Source: Pomacea canaliculata
Taxonomy: Eukaryota > Mollusca > Gastropoda > Architaenioglossa > Ampullariidae
NCBI RefSeq assembly: GCF_003073045.1
Contig: NC_037591.1
Coordinates: 43,875,091 to 43,939,090, forward strand
DNA: 64,000 nucleotides
Direction of reading: 5' to 3'
Shown here: piece after piece, positions 13,901 to 27,400 of the stretch
Layout of the letters: every line of letters begins with the position of its first letter
Position numbering within the stretch: the stretch's first letter is position 1
Program-made: the position numbers and the translations under genes
The notes under the pieces: generated by a model
What the model was told of the DNA's origin: nothing
Database searches by the model: none
What the model saw: the letters and a program-made list of their open reading frames with translations, nothing else

Positions 13901-15423
13901 CTGACCACCTGTGTCATAAAATGTTATCGCTGTGTCATCGTGTCTCTCCTTGTCACTGTGGGTGTCGTCGTCATGACAGTCTAACCTTCACCTTAACATC
14001 AACCTCAGCATCAGCTGACTCTTGCAGCAGCAGTCAAGCCTGTCATCACTGATCTACTCATTACTGTCTGCTGATCTCGTCTCGTGTTTACCGAGACACG
14101 ACACGTGCGTGTGTGTAGTCACGTGAGTGTGTGTAGTCACGTGCGTGTGTGGAGTCACGTGAGTGTGTGTAGTCACGTGAGGAGGGTAGCCTGTCACTCA
14201 CTGCAGTCTGGCTCCGCCAGCTTGTTGAGGCCAATCCAGAAACGCTCATCGGTCGTCATGCGCGTGGCAGCTGCAAGCATCAACAGTCACGTGACAGCAA
14301 GACTCCATTGCTCTTGGTGAACGTCACACGGAGTGACGTGCTGTAAATTACTGTAATTAAAGACACGGGTAAAGCAAGACACACAAAAGAAGATGAAATG
14401 AAAGGAAGGAAATAACAGCAAACGGTGAACAATAACAACGAAACTCGTTTCCTCGCTTCATATGCAACCAGTGATGCAGCGACTACCTTGACACACGCCG
14501 TCACCAGCAACGACTCGCCTCCCGTTTGGTTGACAAGTACTTTACAAAGACAGGACCAAAGGTATGGAAGTGCTAGCCTGGGACTAGGTGCCTGAGGACA
14601 GTACAGAGGTCGCCACTCACAATTTGCATCAGGAAGTTGTTGGCGCTGTCCGTGGCGATGCTGGCCAGCTCGGCGCCGTTGGCCCGACAGAGCGGCGGGC
14701 GGCGAACCACGTCTTCTTGGCCGTCGCTGCCAAACGTAGGCTGACGTAGTAGCACGAGCCGCCGTTAGCCAACCACTGGGTGCCATAGCACGTGGCACTG
14801 GCGTCAACCGACAGGTGAGACAGGAAGAGACAATATGTTCGTTAATGACATGACATGACATGACGCAACAAAGCTTCAATTCACCTGACACCTGATAAAC
14901 ACTCCATTTGACATTCCACATTCCGATCTTTCATACTTTGTTTACTTTGCCACTACCCCACAACGAACACGGGTAGAGCCCCCTGCCTCCCCTACCCTAC
15001 TCACAGGAAACATGGACACAACCCCGGCATCTCCTCCCCCCCCTCCCGCAAAAGCCAACGGACAACATCGCAAGAAGGGAGGGTGCAGGATGCGGGTCGT
15101 CAGCACCCCCGCATCATCTCGGGGTAGTGGGTGGTGTGACTGGAGTGGTCCTGAGGCGGCTGGCCGCGTGGCAGGCTGCAGATGAATGGGTTGATGTTGT
15201 AGCAGTCGCCGTCGTTCCAAGGCGTTGACGTACTTGACGAACTGCACGCAGTCCTCCGCCGCCATTCATGTTGTTGGGCTCCCCGGCCACCCAGCGCGCG
15301 AAGTCAAAGGGGGTGCCGTCACTCCACACGTAGGCTTGACAATCATCATCATCATCATCATCATCATCCATCATCATCATCATCATCATATCATCATATC
15401 ATCAATCAATCAATCATCATCAA

Positions 15424-15460
<37 letters not shown>

Positions 15461-18400
15461 TCAATCATCATCATCAATCATATCATCATCACATCATCAT
15501 CATCAATCATCATCAATCATCAATCATCATATCAATCATCATCATCATACCAGATCAATCATCATCGTCGTCGTCGTCATCAAATGACAAATTGAGGACA
15601 GAGTAAGCTTGTGGAGATGTGAGGCTAAGTATAGCGGGTATGAAGTGACGGGTATGCTGTCACTAACTATGATAGCTGTATAAACTATCCAGAAGTATTG
15701 TTGTCGACAACAAATCCACAAAACAATCGTCACCTGGTGCGCATCACTTCCTAGCTGTACAGCGACATTGAATGTTTGAGTGAAGTGAGTGGAAGTCTTA
15801 GTAAACCAGATCCTGCTAACGCCCCCAACATAACTTTCATTTACACAAATATATATATATACACATATATTTGAGTGGAGCTCTGTCATTGGTCTTCACA
15901 GACACGTGACAAGAGCCCCTGTGGTCTGTTGAGGACTCAGTTCTGAGTGTTACTCACCGCTTCTTTGTCCACGTCGTCAGTCCGATCCAAAAATTTCCCG
16001 TAAACAGCATCCTGAGGACATCAACCAGCGTGTCACTACACCATCAGCATCTAAACCACCACCCACCCTCTTGACGACCTGCATACTTCCACACTGTAGC
16101 ACCCACCCATCACAGCAATCTCAACAAATACTGAACTTAGGTTTGCACACCAAGACTGTACATTCCACACAGCTCTCACAGCAACTGTACAATTCACACA
16201 CTAGGAACTTACAGGTTGCAACACACGCACGCACAAGAACTGTATGCAATTCACACACGACACATCACACTCTCAAGAACTGTACAATTCCCGACACAGC
16301 CAACAAACACACACACATTCACAGCACACACACACACACACCACACACACCACACACACACACAGACACACACACACACAACACATCACACACACACACA
16401 CAGGCTTCAAGAACTGTACAATTCACACACACACACACACTCTCAAGAACTGTGCAATTCACACACACACTCATGAACTGTGTGACTCTTCACACACACA
16501 CACTCTCAAGAACTGTACAATTCACACACATTCGCACACAACCACACACTCAAGAACTGTACATTTCACAACACCCCAGAACTGTGTGATCCCACTGTGA
16601 GAAGTGAGTCAGGAGTCAGCAGGTGAGAGCCGACTAGCATTTTACGAAGCAGACTGAAAACAATTCATTGCTGTGGGGAGGGGGAGAGTAGGGCAAAAGG
16701 GGGAGGAGGGTGTGTGTGTGTATGGGGGGGGGTTCACCTCAACTTGGTCTCTAAAGAAGTCGGTTAACTCGCTGCTGTGGATGGCTGGCCAGGTCGCGCC
16801 GTAGTTGCGGCAGAAGATGCGCGCGCCCATTCCACGTCGTCTGGACGTTTCCTGTCGTTGTGAAGCCCTGCAACAGACACACGGGACAGGTGCGACACAC
16901 CCAGTGACTCCTCTAACTATCTAATAGAGTTTCCAATGCGTAAGGACATAACCACTGATTTCCATACCAACCACCAACACAACCAAAAAACAAAACAACA
17001 GAAACAAAACAAACAAACAAACAAACAACAAACAAAACAAAAAAGCGCCAGATTGAAAGGCTTCCGTGTCGACTAAAATGTCAGGTGACGAGCTGTACCT
17101 TGTAGGCACGTGTTTCTGATATCCCTGCACCCTTAGACAAAGGGATGGTGTGTTATGGGGCAGGGTGTCGTCGTTGTCGTAGTGTAGCCTCTCCTGGGTA
17201 TTTCGCACACAAACGGCCGAAGCTGGGTGCACGCGAGGTTCTGCCACAACCCAATGGACGCCCAGACTGAGCCCACGCACGTGCCAGCCGCTCGTGCCTA
17301 CTAGGTAACAGCACACACACTGTGTCAAAGGTTGCTACAAGGTATTCTAAACAGATACTATATTAGGAGAATATTATATGGTACTTTATAATGTAGAAAA
17401 TAGGCAAGCCCTAAAACGAAATGTGTTCTTGTTGTCTTGAAAGACAATAATGTTGCACCAGTAACAGGTCAGAAGTTATTTCATTGCTGCAGCAGGCGAG
17501 TCAGAAGGTCCACTGTGTACAACACCTGTCACCGAGTGGTGGTAGACCCCAGGCGGTTGTAGTGAGCAGGGAGCTGCCGCTGTACCACAGTGTACGTCCC
17601 CTGGGGGGGGCGGTGTCCGACAAGCCTATCCAGTAGTGAGGGCCGACTTGCAGGTCACCAGCTCTCAGTAATGAAAAACTGCACCTCCTGTCGTCATATC
17701 ATCATCAATTTCTCATCATCAATCATCATCATTATTTCCCAGAGAGACTTTACCAGAGTATTTAAGCACCGAGCGTCAGGAGTAAATTGGAAGAGACAAC
17801 AAAGGAGATAAAATTATAGAATACGACACACACAACGCACATCACGCACACACGCACAACCAGCCGAACACGCGATCGATGACAGCCACAAGTCGCACCC
17901 TGAGGGTGCGCAGTGTGTTGAACCCTCGGGAAGTAAATGTCTGACTGCACACCTGTCCTTTCTGACATCCACCATCTTGTTGTCCCTCCTTGACCTCCAC
18001 CTCACCTCCCTCCATTTTCCTACCCCTGCAGGGTCGTCGGCTGGGGTAGAGTGTTCATGTCTAGGGTGGACATGGAGGATGCAGCCTGTTGTCACCTTTG
18101 ACGAGGCGACCAGTGTTTTTCTGTGGCGAGTGCGTGCGAGTACGAAATCGTTTCTTTGTTTGTGTGTTGTGTTTTGTTTGTGTTGGACTCAGCCGCCATG
18201 AACACCTGGCTTCCAATGCCGTGCATCCCACAGACCGCACATCCGTTCCGTCTGAACTATGACCATAGCGTGTCATTCCAGACCGGCCAGTCAGACCGAG
18301 TGCACGTCAGACAGCAGAGCCTGTGACTGAAGGTCTGCCCTTTCCTTACATGGAAGTCCTCAGGCACCACGTGGAGGAGGATCCCGGTACCACGGGACTT

Positions 18401-21400
18401 CATACAGCCTGGAGACATGCGGCGGGTCCATCTGATGCTAACGAAGAAGAAGACTGGATCCGTCTGGGTCCTCCCCAGGCTATGGGGACATGTGGAATGT
18501 CCACGTACCAGGGGTCAAGGTGACAGCACTGCTTGCCTCTCGTGCTCTGGTCAAGGCGACATGGACACTTACAGCAAGGTAGGTGTGAAGCTAACGACCT
18601 TGTACCATCACACAGACGTGTACAGGTGTTTTGTGGAGCCGGGTGTCCCTAAATCAGACTCGCTCCTGTCCGGCTGACCTCCGCATCCCACCTAATGACT
18701 GTGTCTGGCTGACCTCGCCTCAGGTCTCTCAGGTCCTGTACTCGCTCCTCGTGACCCGGTCAATGTTTGTTTTCCTCCTCTCGTGGCAGGAGTCTTCCAA
18801 CTGTCCTAGTCCGTCCATCATGCCTTGTCCCTTCTCGTTCTTGTAGAGACACGTTTTGCCGGCTCATCCGAGGGATCCTCTGACAGTGGCACTCTGCGGC
18901 CAAGACTGTATCTTTCAACGAAAGCAGCACCCCGGGTGGCGGAGGATCTGTGCCGTCCATTGCCATGTCAGATGGCCATATCAAGGTGTGACTACTAAGA
19001 TAGATCAGTCCTGGCACACCTATGTGAATAATGTAAATGATGCGTCAGCTCACACCTGCTTCCAGAACCTGCGTTTCCACCTGCTTTGCAGTCACACCTG
19101 CTGTCAAGTCCACACCTGCCGTATTACTCATTGAGGACAGTCCTAAACATTGGAGACAGAGGCACGTGACCGGAACGTGACAGAAGTGAGACCAATGCAC
19201 ACGTGACCTACTTGGTGTTGACAGTCGCCGCATGTCCGCCCCATCCTGGCTGTACAGTAGGATCTCTGCCGCGCTCACCAGGGTGGACAGGCTGTCAACT
19301 ATCAGGTAACACAGCGGACCCGTATGGTCCCAGGTGCTCCTGCACCGAACAACAGCAGACACCCTATACACGGCAGTCCGGTAGTCGGAGCTGTTGTAGT
19401 ACTACACTATACTACACTGTCATGTCCGGGTAGCTGGGTTGTTTTTGGTTATACTACACTATACTATTCCCACTTCAGTCGGGTAGCTGTACCTACGACT
19501 ATACTACACCGGCAGTCCGGTAGCTTCAGTGTATACTACACTATACTACACTGTCAGCGGTAGCTGGCAGTTTATACTACACGTACTACAAGCACTACAG
19601 TCGCGAGCTGTGCATGTTAATAACTCATTACTACACGGGCAGCGGTAGCTGTTGTATGACGTCACACCTATATACACTGCCAGTGCAGCCTAGTCTGTAG
19701 CATAGTAACTTTACTGTGTTACTACACTGGCAGTCGGGGCTGTGTGTTATACTAGTTCCTTAATCCACTGTCAGTCGGGTAGCTGTGTGTATACTACACT
19801 AACTACACCGGACAGTCGGGGGCTTGTACACAACTACCACTACAGTGACGTCAGTACTCACACGGGGCAGCCAATCTCTTTTAGCTAGTGACGTCCAAGT
19901 TACTCAGCACGGGCAGCCAGATCCTGTAGCTAGTTGACGTCAGTACTCACACTGCGCAGCCACATCCTGTAGCGCGAGGATGTGGTCAGAATGCTGCTGT
20001 AGTGCGTTGACTGTCAGGGCTTCTTGCAAACGTAGCCAGTCTGGCCTGTGCAAACTGCTTTTGAACCACTGGCCCCTGTCACAAGCACACCACCCAGCTT
20101 GATGTCAAGCAGAACACCACCCAGCAAGTGATGTCACATACAGCACACACCCAGCATGATGTCACAGACACACACCCATTCCACCCAAGCACACCACCAC
20201 ATGATGCTCACAGACAGAACACAAATAGCATGATGTCACAAACACCACCCCAGCATGATGTCACAGACCACACACCAGCATGATGTCACAAGCACACCAC
20301 CCAGCATGATGTCACAGGACCACCACACCAGCATGAATGTCACAAGCACACACCCAGCACTTCACAAGCACACCAACCCAGCAGTATGTCACAGACATAC
20401 CACCCAACATGATGTCACGAAGACACACCCAACATGATTGTCACTTAAGACACACAACATGATGATCAGCATGTCACTACCACTCCAGCATGATGTCACA
20501 GAACACCACCCAGCATGATGTCACAGCACACCACCAGCATGTTGTCACATATCACACCACCACATACTTCAGCACACACAACATGACGTCAAAGTACCCG
20601 TATCCCAGGCTAGCCAAACGTACAGACACAGTTCTGCTTACACTAGTTTCACACAACATGGTCAGAGTACACTGTTACGTAGTACGTACGAGAGGTGAAG
20701 ACAGTCGTACAGCCGGACACCCGCCCCCGGACGGTTCGTTGACGGCCCAGTTGGTGAATGTACGGGAGATTTGTTCTCCTCCACGTGAAAGACCTGGCAG
20801 GTGTGACGTCTGTCAGTCCAATCCACATTCCTGGGTTGACGAGGTCTGCGACAGTGACGAACTATTTACAAGTCTCTTCCAAAGACAGAACGTACAGACA
20901 CACAGACAGACAGACACGGAAACCAGACACACAGCACAAAGACATAACGCAGACAGACACACAGACAAGAAGACAGAAAAAGACAAGTCTTACACGAATG
21001 TTCTCGCTACCTGAGTGTGTTTAACAATCAGAAATGGATGGAATGTTCCAGTAAACACACTGGTTACATGTAGTAATATTTGCTGTTGCGTTGTTGGAGA
21101 CAGTTATCAGCTGTTGCTAGGAGACAGACTAGGACTACTACTGTGTGTGTGACACGACTGTGAACACAGCTCCTGTCCTTGTGCAACTCTGCTGTTTACC
21201 ACGAGCCCCTCTCTCTCGGCCATGGTAGCAGGTCACAGTGACCGTTGTCCTACCTGCGTCCAGCCACAGGACAGGGCGCAGTTGGCGGAACATCCAGTGG
21301 TTTCTGCTGACACTCGCCTGTGACGCCCACTGCACGACACTGCGCATGCGTGTTGGGGTTTGGCGAGGGCACGTGACACTTGTCGCAGGCGTGGTCTGCA

Positions 21401-24400
21401 GTTGAGGCTCATCCACGGGGGTTGCGGTGGTCACACTCGCCCTCCTCCCCACTTCCGGGCATTCGTCGTCGTCGTCGTCGTGCGCGTTGTCGCAGATGGC
21501 TGAGGACACACGGCTGATGGTCAGTCGCTGTTGTTGCTTTGTGCAGTGACGAGGATTGGCTGTGGCTGAGCAGATGGCAGTTGACGAGAATGACCCACAT
21601 GGCAGTGCGATTATGGCCAGTATGACCAGATGGCAGTGACCGAGGATGGCAGTGAGCTACATGGGCATGACCAGATTGGAGTGGGTGAGAAGGCAGTGAC
21701 CAGATGCTGAGTGACTGAGTGATGACAGTGACTACATGAGTGACCACATGGCAGTGGTGAGTGGCGAGAGACCACATTGATGGCGAGATGGCGTGACCAG
21801 ATTGGCAGTGGCGAGATGCAGTGACCACATGGCTGTGAGTGGTGAGATTGCAGTGACCACATGCAGTGGACGAGGACCAGTGACCACATGACAAGGACCC
21901 ATGTGACAAGGCAGGCTACAACGGTAGTCCTTACATCTGCCGTCCACCATGTCACGTCCACCGCAGGCAAGCGACTTGCACAGTCAACGCATCATCACCT
22001 AACCCTGATGATCCCCCACACGTCACCCACCACACTAGCGCAGCCATCGGGCAGACCATGCGTGACAAGCCTGACCGCGCGTGACAAGTGACCCGCGTGA
22101 TCACGTCACGTGCCTCAGTCCCCCTTGACGCAGCTTAGTCCTAAATGCGCCAAGCTGTGATCGGATCCAAATCCTACATCGAAGCTATCGTCAGCTATCA
22201 TCGCCAGTGCATCAGTCAAACAAGGTGACCACTGCAGGCAGCAGACCAGGCAGGAGGCGACACCGATGGAAACTTTCAGTGCTGTTTGTGGACAAAGCCC
22301 TGCGTGTGCAAGCTAGTCAGCAATTTGTCTGGTGAGACTAAGCCATCTTGTGTGAGGGTTCGACCTTGTCTGGTCAGGTTGTTAATTGCACCCACCTTCA
22401 TCCGAACAGTGAGCCATTACAGGTGACAGTTTGACGCGGTGCCAGCATTTTGTGTGACAGCCGCTGACAGGCATCAGCGGGCTGTGACAGAGTGACAGTT
22501 CATGCTGTGACAGTGTGACGCCATCAGACTTGACAGTCATGCAGTTATGTGACAGAGTGACGTTTCCTGTGATGCCATACAGGTGTGACAGTATGCAGTA
22601 CCACATGTGACGCGCCATACAGCTTGACAGCTGTGACAGCTTACAGATGTGACAGCAATCATGCATGTGGACATACATGCAGTGTGATCAGTCTACAGTT
22701 GACAGCTAAGTTACAGTGACCCAGTCGAGAGTGCACAGTGTGAACTAGTGACAGCCACTGCAGTTGACAGTCATCAGTGTGACAGTGTGACAGTCATAGA
22801 GTGTGACAGCCATACAGTGTGGACAGTTGTGACAGTGAGACAAGGTGATGTTGACACTGTGTAACATGCTACTGGTGTGTCGCGATGACAGCTACATATA
22901 CAGCGCTGCTACAAGTGTACATGCAGCCAGCTTGCTGAGGTCTAGCGGCAGACAGACGGACTGACACACCTGTCTGATAACCATGCAAAGCAGTGATGAG
23001 ATGATGATGATGATGACGACGAAGAGGAGATAAGGATAATGATGATGGTGATGAAACGTTTCTTTCTTTCACAAGAGGCGTCCAGGCGCAGCGTCAGGTG
23101 AAATAATTGTATCAAAAAATAACATAAAGAGCTGAAGACAGAAACTCTTTGAGACAAGAAATGAGATGTGTACGAGTGTACAGTGTACATCACGTGATAC
23201 ACTCCCCCTGACGTCGCAATGCTTTCATGTGGTGTTGCTGGCTCCTGGTGCACACTGCTGGTGTCTGCTTTGTGGTGTGTGTGTGGTGGTGCATGATGTG
23301 TGTTTTGTTTCGTGTCTGATTGTGTGTGGTGCAAGCTGGTGTCTTGTTGGTGCAATTGGAGTGCATGCCTGCACCTGTATATGCTGAGTACTCAATCTGG
23401 GCAGTGTGGCTGACCAAGAAGTTGTTTTCAGACGGCTGGGATTGGTGACCAGCTCCGCGCCCACCGCTCAAGGCACTGCTCTGTGAATCTGTCAGGACGC
23501 AGGGTGGTCACTGTCAAATAGCACTTGTAGTTGTAGCCGATCCACCCGCTCGGACACCCGTAATACATGCCAGCTGGACATGTCAACAAAACCAAGAGGT
23601 CAGCGGTACAAACGTCTCGCCGACAGACCGTATACATTATGACGTCAGCATTGGTTTAAATTTGACCAATCAGAAAGGAGAACAGTTTTTAGCAGACGAC
23701 TGAAAACAATCCGTGCAAGTCTGAACTACACGTGAACTGTCACAACTGGCGACAGCTTGTGTACTATATATACTAATTCATTCATTCATCAATCAATGAC
23801 GTCACTTCTGCACGTGAGTAGTGGACAGTTTCCGGCAGTTACAGTAGCAAGTAACTCTGCGGCACGACACTTGTTGTTGTCACAGGTAACCAAAGCTTGT
23901 GCGCACTAAACTGTCCAAACTGTCAATCAGTCAACAGTCGCCAGAGCCACTCTGACATGGATACTCACACGGCAGGGGGAGCGTAGGGGCGGGCCTTTTT
24001 CATGGCAAAGGTTTCGGGAAAAGACAACAAAATTTTGTCAGTTTAGCAACACTTTATTCTAAACAATTGTCAGAAGCTTACACAGTAAGTATTGTAAACA
24101 AGGAGGGCAAAGTTATCCTTAAGGCTTGTACGGTCACGTAAGCCTCCACTTATCTCGTAGCTGACCCTCCTCCTGACCCGACACCGTGGATGCGATGCTC
24201 CTGGCTGTTGGGAGGTGGTGCCATTTTCTCCTCCATGCCTGACTTCCCCCCTCGAGAGTCCAAAAACACCCACTTCCACCAGCCGTCACCTGGCGGGCAG
24301 TATGCCGTGTTCAAGCGGGGCAGTATGCCGGGTCACCTGGGGGCAGTATCCCGGGTCCCTGGGGGCAGTATCCCGGGTTACCTAGGGGCAGTATGCGGGG

Positions 24401-27400
24401 TCATGCCTTACCCAACATGGCCTTAGCAGTGCGTGCCCTGGATCTCACTAAACCTCGCTGTCTTCCGCATTTGATGACACTAAGTTCTTCGATGTTCAGC
24501 CTGTGTATCAAAATGTTAAAATCAAACAAAAATGATCCAGGTGCAATATGATTATTCTAGTGCCATTGACATCCAGGTGACAATATTAGTGTCACGAGTA
24601 GTGAATGAGCCTAGCAGCAGCGAGTGAAGGGAACAGTGAGCACGTGAAGCCGGTGTACCACTCTTCTTGCAGATGAAGCGAACTTTATCACAGTTGAAGT
24701 CGTGCATCGAGATGTCCTCGTCATCATGGCAGCGCAGTCTGATTGCTTCCTTCATTATTCGGTTCACCTGTACAGGTAAGAGATCAAGAATGAGCAGAGC
24801 ACACAGAGTTTTACTGTATGAATAACGCGACACCTGTATTGCTGATGTTTGTCATCTGTTGAAAGAGAAAGAAAACTGCAGTGAGATGTAATGACATAGC
24901 TATGACAGTGTGTACAATCTCTGTCACTGTCACAGTTGTTGTGCGACAACAAAGACTGATGAAGAATAAACGCAAATAAACAAAGGTCACTTTGTGGTGT
25001 GTGGACACAGGAGTGTTGACAAGGACAGGTTGACAAACAAACAACTCGCACCTTGACGCCCTCACCTGAGTCCAGTTGACGTAAGCAAGGGACTCATCGT
25101 CCAGTACCACCCCCCTTCCTGTGTGGCGTCCCGTACCCCAGCACACTCCCCCCACCGCTGAGAGCGCGCGCGACTGCAGGTGACAAAGTTAGTCGTGACG
25201 TCACGCGTGTGATTAGACGATGGACAGGTGGAAGCAATCATCATGTGGACTTAAAGTCTGTACAGTGTAACGAGGCTCACCTGCGAGGTAGCTCTGCTCC
25301 ACCTGGTTGCTGATGCTGACGAGGCTGCCGTTGTAGCTGCTGCACGTGCGGCGCGCTGCGTAGTCTTGCACCTGACTGTGGAACTGGTAGCAGAATCAGA
25401 CCCCGGCCGCTCCTCCCAGAACTCGCCACACTTGCACCTCACCACCTGACAGAGAAAATGACATGTCAGAACACTTACATCATTAGCAGTGACAACTGAC
25501 ATGTCAGACACTTGAACATCATTATCAGTGACACTGACATGTCAGGAGCACTTGACACACATCACTCCAGTGAAATTGACATGTCAGACACTGACACATC
25601 ATCACTCACAGTGACAACTGACATGTCAGAGTCTCTTAGCGACAAGATTTTCATTACTTGAAAACAAATTCTAAGATAAAAATTTCCTGCAAAGGTAACT
25701 TTCTATTCGATGCTACCTTAGTCCGTTAGCCAAGAACATACAATTATTCGGTACTCTAGTATATAATAATAATAATAATAATAATAATCATCATCATCAT
25801 CATCAATCATCATCTCATACATCATCATAGGATCGTCATAGCCTATTTGCCACACAAGCGAGCTCAATGCTTCCAGAGACCAGGAATGGGGAGGAGCCGT
25901 GTGTCTCACAATGGGTACAACAGGCACACAACACACACGCGCACACACACACACACGCGCTACACACACACCACACACACACCACACACACACACACCAC
26001 GCACACACACATACACGCACGCACACATACACACTCATACACACATACACACACACTACACACACATAACACACACATACAATCCCACACACACACACGC
26101 ACACACACACACACACACCACACACACATACACTGCACGCACACACAAACACACACATACACACACATACACACACACATACACACATACACATAACACA
26201 CACACAACACACAGAAGCATGCACCGGTTGCACAGGAAGGAAGGCGGAGCAATGTCCATGAAGTGATGTCGTGATGCTGTGATGTATTCATACGCAGTGT
26301 TCATAAACTGTTGACAATCACTGCGGAGTTGTAGTCGTGGTTGAGATGTTGTCTATCATTCTGGAAAAAAAGACGTTTGTGCATAATCTCAGGTCCGACA
26401 ATCACACAATATGTCATATTTCGTCACAGTATCAGTCATTTCACTGTCACTGTCACTGTCATTGTCATTTGTGTCATTCTTTGAGCCACCCTTCAGCGCT
26501 TTCAATCCTGAGCTTGGCATCATCACACACAGCTGTCAGTACTGTCATCGTAAAGGACGAAACTAACTTGTATCCTCCATCAGCAGCTTGTATCGACACG
26601 CACGCACGCACACACAGACACACACACACACACACTCTCACACGCACACAGACACACACACACGAGCGCGCGCACACCACTTCCCCCAAACATCTACACG
26701 CACATCGTGCTAAGGCCAGCCAGCCATGCACGTGCTCAAGCGCCTGAGGACCGAGAGAACCGGAAGTAACATCAAGTAACAGGCAGGTCAGCAAAGGTCA
26801 AAGTCTGACACCAGGTCAGTGGGCGGCACCCGATGTCAGAGGACCATCCAGCTGGCCGGTCAGCAGTCGAGGGCAGCCAGCAGACAGGATTGTCTGGCGC
26901 GTCCTCAGGGCTGAGGCTACGGCCCGGAAGTACAAGAGTGACTCAGAGCTGCCCCGGAAGTACAAAACGCCTGCCCCTGTCATCAATGTTACCTCCCACT
27001 CCTAGCTTGCGGTCCCACATGATGCAGTCGCCATCTACTCACTGGTGCGCCGCCTTCTGGCAGATGTATTGTAGCGCTTGGAGCAGTCGTAGTCGTTCCA
27101 CAGTCCGTTTTGCGAGGGACACGTGACCCAGATCGCCACACAGTCCTCGTTACCGTCGCTGTTGGGCTCCCCCGTCGCCCAGTGGAAATACCTGGCTAAC
27201 AACCACAACACTCTCTCACCTGAAGGTACACGGGGCGTGATGACAGTCATCTGGTCTTAGTGCTACTGTTTATGTCTAACGGTCTTTGTGTATTTTGTGA
27301 GTGTCGCTGGTTTGTAAACATGTGAGAGTCGATAATTGTTGTCTGACTTGTGAGTGTCGCTGGTTTGTAAACATAATTGTTGTCTAACTTGTGAGTGTCA

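Noticed and set aside
14280..14921. 213-codon minus-strand frame covering a CTLD exon
   Set aside because: It follows the CTLD frame only in part and runs through introns; the spliced model explains the conserved residues better.
18260..18300. Minus-strand WPVWNDTLW as an extra CTLD WND segment
   Set aside because: No flanking cysteines in frame and no splice sites fitting the neighbouring exons.
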